DNA from: an uncultured Bacilli bacterium | Lineage (GTDB): Bacteria; Bacillota_I; Bacilli_A; RF39; UBA660 | Assembly (NCBI GenBank): GCA_944373065.1 | Contig: CALWAJ010000031.1 | Location: forward strand, 1 to 13,811 | Direction of reading: 5' to 3' | DNA: 13,811 nucleotides | Part shown: piece after piece, positions 13,549 to 13,811 of the stretch | How positions within the stretch are numbered: position 1 is the stretch's first letter | How the letters are laid out: every line of letters starts with the position of its first letter | Notes under the pieces: generated by a model | What the model was told of the DNA's origin: nothing | The model's input: only the letters and a program-made list of their open reading frames with translations | Database searches by the model: none | Position numbers and translations under genes: made by a program

Positions 13549-13811
13549 ATGCCTGAAAAACCAGAAGTAATTACAGTAAGTAAGACATTAGAACATATTA
13601 TTATAGGTAAGACTATTAAAAAGGTAGATGTCTATTGGGATAATATAATTATTGGTGATATAGATAAGTTTAAGATGGATTTAGTAGGTGAGAAAATTGA
13701 ATCTATTACGACAAGAGGCAAATGGATAGTTATTTTTCTTACTACTAAAGCCTTAATATGTCATTTAAGGATGGAAGGAAAGTTCTTCTTTAGAGACCCT
13801 AGTGTTCCTAA
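13549..13811 (+). CDS. mutM: Formamidopyrimidine-DNA glycosylase (Fpg/MutM), 3'-truncated by the window edge
   Basis: Removes 8-oxoguanine and formamidopyrimidines from DNA and nicks the strand. Only the first 87 residues are here. The opening 'MPEKPEV' supplies the catalytic P2 and E3 (numbered with Met); 'RGKWIVIFL' carries the beta-loop lysine and 'HLRMEGKFFF' is the Fpg block. Two positions of the usual MPELPEVETV start differ: Leu4 is Lys and Glu8 is Ile. It begins 2 nt after the GNAT frame ends, so it is in the same transcript; a GAAAGAAG-like ribosome site lies inside that frame. The helix-two-turn-helix and zinc finger are beyond the window. Fpg is preferred over Nei because of PEV rather than PEG at the start. 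Confidence 0.88.
   Translation, partial: MPEKPEVITVSKTLEHIIIGKTIKKVDVYWDNIIIGDIDKFKMDLVGEKIESITTRGKWIVIFLTTKALICHLRMEGKFFFRDPSVP

Noticed and set aside
1..13811. CRISPR arrays, insertion sequences, rRNA, phage genes, long repeats
   Set aside because: None seen; the AT-rich sequence has many short chance repeats but no regular array, terminal inverted repeats or transposase.

Overview
The window reads as an ordinary chromosomal stretch of an AT-rich bacterium of the Firmicutes/Bacilli-Mollicutes type. Evidence for this: strong sigma-A-like promoters (TTGACA/TATAAT with 17-bp spacers), purine-rich Shine-Dalgarno sites, a B. subtilis-type LexA, a Pol I with a decayed proofreading domain, a polA-mutM order familiar from Bacilli, and heavy use of A/T-ending codons. 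The code looks standard (Trp is TGG). None of the 12 visible stop codons is TGA (9 TAA, 3 TAG). An uncultured gut lineage near RF39/Erysipelotrichia would fit, but that is inference; species cannot be assigned by eye. The window is densely coding: no stretch over 300 bases lacks a gene.

Layout, left to right. (1) The 3' part of gltX, ending in a hairpin terminator. (2) A divergent M3-like zinc peptidase (+) converging tail-to-tail, with a 4-bp overlap, on a HipA-fold kinase-like gene (-); both stop codons lie in one bidirectional terminator. (3) pepC, a cysteine aminopeptidase, divergent from the kinase gene. (4) A tRNA-Glu(CUC) on the minus strand, with its own terminator, back-to-back with the promoter of a three-gene operon: unknown 272-aa protein, tcdA (tRNA t6A dehydratase) and an unusual RNB-domain protein. 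The operon ends in a bidirectional terminator shared with lexA.

(5) The SOS locus. lexA (-) is divergent from a 52-aa single-membrane-segment protein at 9020-9178. The 132-bp gap between them carries a near-ideal promoter for each gene. Each promoter is overlapped by its own LexA-box-like 14-mer: one on the lexA -35, the other filling the -35/-10 spacer of the small gene. This matches the arrangement of yneA in Bacillus and sosA in Staphylococcus (SOS-induced division inhibitors next to lexA), but the product here is shorter and has no LysM domain. It is the most interesting locus in the window.

(6) An MFS transporter, then polA, a GNAT acetyltransferase gene broken by one in-frame TAA, and the start of mutM, all on the plus strand with short gaps. 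lexA, polA and mutM make the right half rich in DNA-damage functions.
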